DNA from: Planctomycetaceae bacterium | GTDB taxonomy: Bacteria; Planctomycetota; Planctomycetia; Planctomycetales; Planctomycetaceae | Assembly: GCA_003503535.1 (NCBI GenBank) | Contig: DOCI01000164.1 | Coordinates: 1,121-10,184 of the forward strand | Length of the DNA stretch: 9,064 nt | Reading direction: 5' to 3' | Shown here: piece by piece, positions 7,351 to 9,064 of the stretch | How positions within the stretch are numbered: the stretch's first letter is position 1 | Layout: every line of letters starts with the position of its first letter | Translations under genes and position numbers: made by a program | Notes under the pieces: generated by a model | Database searches by the model: none | Told to the model about the DNA's origin: nothing | Seen by the model: only the letters and a program-made list of their open reading frames with translations

Positions 7351-7540
7351 AAGATGTCTAACCGTTCGCTCTGCATGATTATTGAACGGCAAGTTATCTT
7401 CAATCTCCAAACCGCGAGGCCAGTTCTGACGTTTTCTCACCTGAGAACCCGAGAAAGTGAATCTGCTTCTCGTTATCGACACTGAGTTTAACCATTGGTT
7501 GACTTTGGGGATTGATGGACATCCATCAAAATTAGAACCT

Positions 7541-7602
7541 GCAGGGTGGTTTCATTTTTTCGCTTCGCGACCAACAAACAAAGGCGGTCGGGCCACCCTG
7601 CG
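7541..7602. repeat. Long-loop inverted repeat with second direct-repeat copy
   Basis: GCAGGGTGG (7541-7549) is the reverse complement of CCACCCTGC (7593-7601). The 43-nt interior holds TCGC-TTC-GCGA (7560-7570), again a three-base loop. The right arm lies inside GCCACCCTGCG (7592-7602), the exact copy of 6814-6824. The element ends 50 nt from the stop of the sialidase-like gene. Confidence 0.7.
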
Positions 7603-7651
7603 AATAGCAAAATCATCTTGCTCCTCCGAGCCTGTGACACCTGTCTGACTG

Positions 7652-9064
7652 TCATTTATTTTCAAGTTCATCTGGCTTAACACTCTCTTCCCCTGTAATG
7701 GGAAACTCAGTGACCAGCACCGAAGTGTCCGGGGCTTTTCCTGAATAGAAGGAAATGTAATGGTTGTTTTCGAGTGCTGTCGCGTTTGCGTTGCCGGAAT
7801 CCCAGGCGATTGGGCTGGCGATGGTGATAGCTTCGGAGTCGGGCCAGTGGAGAGGATGTTCGAAAACGCTCTCGGGATCGACGACGCGGCGACGGAGGAT
7901 TCCTCTGCCACGTTCGTAATAGTAGTTGCTCAGCAACCCGGTTTTATTGTCGAGAATCAAACTGGGAGTGGAAGCTGAGATATCGCTGATGTTCGTTTGG
8001 GTTTTCGTCCAGGTTTTGCCGTAATCTGTTGAGGTTAACTGAAATTGAGCGGGGCCGGTTTCCGTTCTGCCAATCGCGAGAATTCGACCATTGCCGAGAT
8101 AAACCGCAGAGGGTTCCGTTGGCCAGTTCGGTTTGGTCAGTCCGGTTTCGACAGGGTTTTGTGTCCAGGTTAAACCATCATCCTTGCTGGTCAGCGTGCC
8201 CCACGATTGGTTCGGTTTGTCGCTGTAATCTCCAGCGAACCACAAAGCCATCAACCCAACTTCGGGAACTGAAAAGACGTCAGTAATCTGCATCGGCTGA
8301 ATGGCGAGTTCCGGCGTTGCGATCCGTGTGAAGTTCACTCCATCCGTAGTACGATAAAGGTCGTGATTCCAGTCCTTTCCGATGCGTCTTACCCAAAGCA
8401 GCATCGCTCCTGCGGAATCCAGTCCCTTACCAACGGTGACTTCTCCATAGCCTGGAGTCTCGGCGACAATAGTTTCGGGTGTCCAGGTTTTTCCGCCGTC
8501 CGTGGAGGTGCGAGCATAGACGCCGCGGGCGTCTTCGTGAATTGTGTGAGCCGAGCCTCGGCTGTAAGTACAGACTAATTTATCATCGAGTGCCTGAATC
8601 ATTGGCCATGAGTTGTAGCCCGGCACATCCTGCACGATTCGGGGCTCTGCGAGAGCTTTCAGAGGTGTCACCTTGACCATTGCCAATCCGGTTGGACGGG
8701 TGAAAGTATCACCTTCATCACCCGGTTCACGCTGAATGCGAATCCACAGCGGAGCCTCCGGTTCAACTTCATACCAGGATTCCAAGACAATGTTCCGTGA
8801 ATAGAAAGGTCCCGCTGGAAGTGCTGATCGGACGGTCTTGCCGAGATGGTACCGGGAAGTGAATGGAGCTCCTTCGATCATTTGAGACAGATGAACCCGG
8901 TAAACATCCTCAAACTCTGGACTGGTTGTGGGGTCATTCGACGTCACAGTAATTTCAATTTTAACTGCCGCGTATTCCTTCGAAAATCCGGCCACAACAC
9001 CAGCCACGGACTGGCCGATTGTGCCTCCCGAAAGTGACCACACCGGAATATGGGTTGAGCCACT
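7652..9064 (-). CDS. Sialidase/BNR-repeat family protein, 5' end beyond window
   Basis: The frame stays open to the right edge, giving at least 470 residues. The GTG at 9043 is probably internal, so the true start lies outside. The C-terminal two thirds is a sialidase-like six-bladed propeller. Asp-box motifs S-x-D-x-G-x-T-W occur three times: STDGGKTW, SKDDGLTW and STDYGKTW (residues 180-187, 286-293 and 338-345 counted from the GTG). A degenerate RTTDGVNF lies at 231-238. The first blade includes GYNSWPMIQ and TYSRGSAH (142-166), as in exo-sialidase-like proteins of Bacteroidota and Planctomycetota. The first 130 residues look like a separate beta domain (KIEITVTSNDP, VYRVHLSQMIEG, PLWIRIQREPGD). 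A sialidase Arg triad cannot be confirmed by eye, so the substrate could be another glycan, or the protein could bind rather than cleave. Export is expected, but the signal peptide would be off the window. Confidence 0.92.
   Translation of the reverse strand, partial: SGSTHIPVWSLSGGTIGQSVAGVVAGFSKEYAAVKIEITVTSNDPTTSPEFEDVYRVHLSQMIEGAPFTSRYHLGKTVRSALPAGPFYSRNIVLESWYEVEPEAPLWIRIQREPGDEGDTFTRPTGLAMVKVTPLKALAEPRIVQDVPGYNSWPMIQALDDKLVCTYSRGSAHTIHEDARGVYARTSTDGGKTWTPETIVAETPGYGEVTVGKGLDSAGAMLLWVRRIGKDWNHDLYRTTDGVNFTRIATPELAIQPMQITDVFSVPEVGLMALWFAGDYSDKPNQSWGTLTSKDDGLTWTQNPVETGLTKPNWPTEPSAVYLGNGRILAIGRTETGPAQFQLTSTDYGKTWTKTQTNISDISASTPSLILDNKTGLLSNYYYERGRGILRRRVVDPESVFEHPLHWPDSEAITIASPIAWDSGNANATALENNHYISFYSGKAPDTSVLVTEFPITGEESVKPDELENK

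Larger units (their letters stand above)
7287..7651. other. Intergenic region with hairpins, no supported gene
   Basis: These 365 bases hold the ribosome site AGGAG (7295-7299, minus strand) of the AT-rich gene and several inverted repeats. CCGTTC (7362-7367) pairs with GAACGG (7384-7389). TTCTCA-CC-TGAGAA spans 7434-7447. TTGATGGA (7512-7519) pairs with TCCATCAA (7522-7529). Larger repeats are listed separately. A short plus-strand frame from the GTG at 7457 crosses the repeat at 7541-7601 and has no good ribosome site, so no gene is called. Confidence 0.5.

Noticed and set aside
5688..7602. Possible CRISPR array from the many repeats
   Set aside because: The repeats are palindromes of different sequence at irregular spacing, with no constant repeat-spacer unit and no cas genes.
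7457..7648. 63-residue plus-strand frame near the sialidase-like gene
   Set aside because: It runs through the inverted repeat at 7541-7601, lacks a good ribosome site and has no recognisable pattern.

Overview
The window looks like part of a chromosome from a Planctomycetota bacterium, perhaps Rubinisphaera- or Gimesia-like (genus is a guess from general resemblance). Four things point this way: a Tat-exported DUF1501 protein, a DUF6268-type outer-membrane barrel, a secreted protein with no clear family, and intergenic spaces full of short palindromic repeats. No tRNA, rRNA, CRISPR array, transposase or phage gene was seen.

Layout, left to right. A secreted protein gene (66-1112, +) converges on an apparent four-gene minus-strand run. 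In transcription order that run is a DUF1501 protein (4029-2683), a four-helix membrane protein (2673-2203), an ankyrin-repeat protein (2164-1664) and a small 'WTHEAHLRVA' family protein (1677-1234, start revised here). The spacings are 9 nt, 38 nt and a 14-nt overlap. A 377-nt divergent intergenic region separates DUF1501 from a plus-strand outer-membrane barrel gene (4407-5618). Next come a palindrome-bearing spacer and a plus-strand gene for a single-domain GlmU-like nucleotidyltransferase (5857-6597). After that lies a dense cluster of hairpins that includes a likely rho-independent terminator. An AT-rich minus-strand gene for an unknown membrane protein (7286-6825) follows, bracketed by members of the same repeat class. 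Last is the 3' part of a minus-strand sialidase/BNR-repeat protein that runs off the right edge (7652-9064).

The genes do not form one obvious pathway. The nucleotidyltransferase would make UDP-GlcNAc or a related sugar nucleotide for the envelope. The barrel, DUF1501, sialidase-like and 348-residue proteins are predicted to act in the envelope or periplasm, and the sialidase-like protein suggests glycan processing. The ankyrin, membrane and WTHEAHLRVA genes are unstudied accessory genes that appear to be co-transcribed behind DUF1501.

I found no clear case for a new defence or mobile system. The signals most worth checking are the three-base-loop palindromic repeats, the AT-rich gene they enclose, the competing stems after the nucleotidyltransferase gene, and the translationally coupled WTHEAHLRVA gene.
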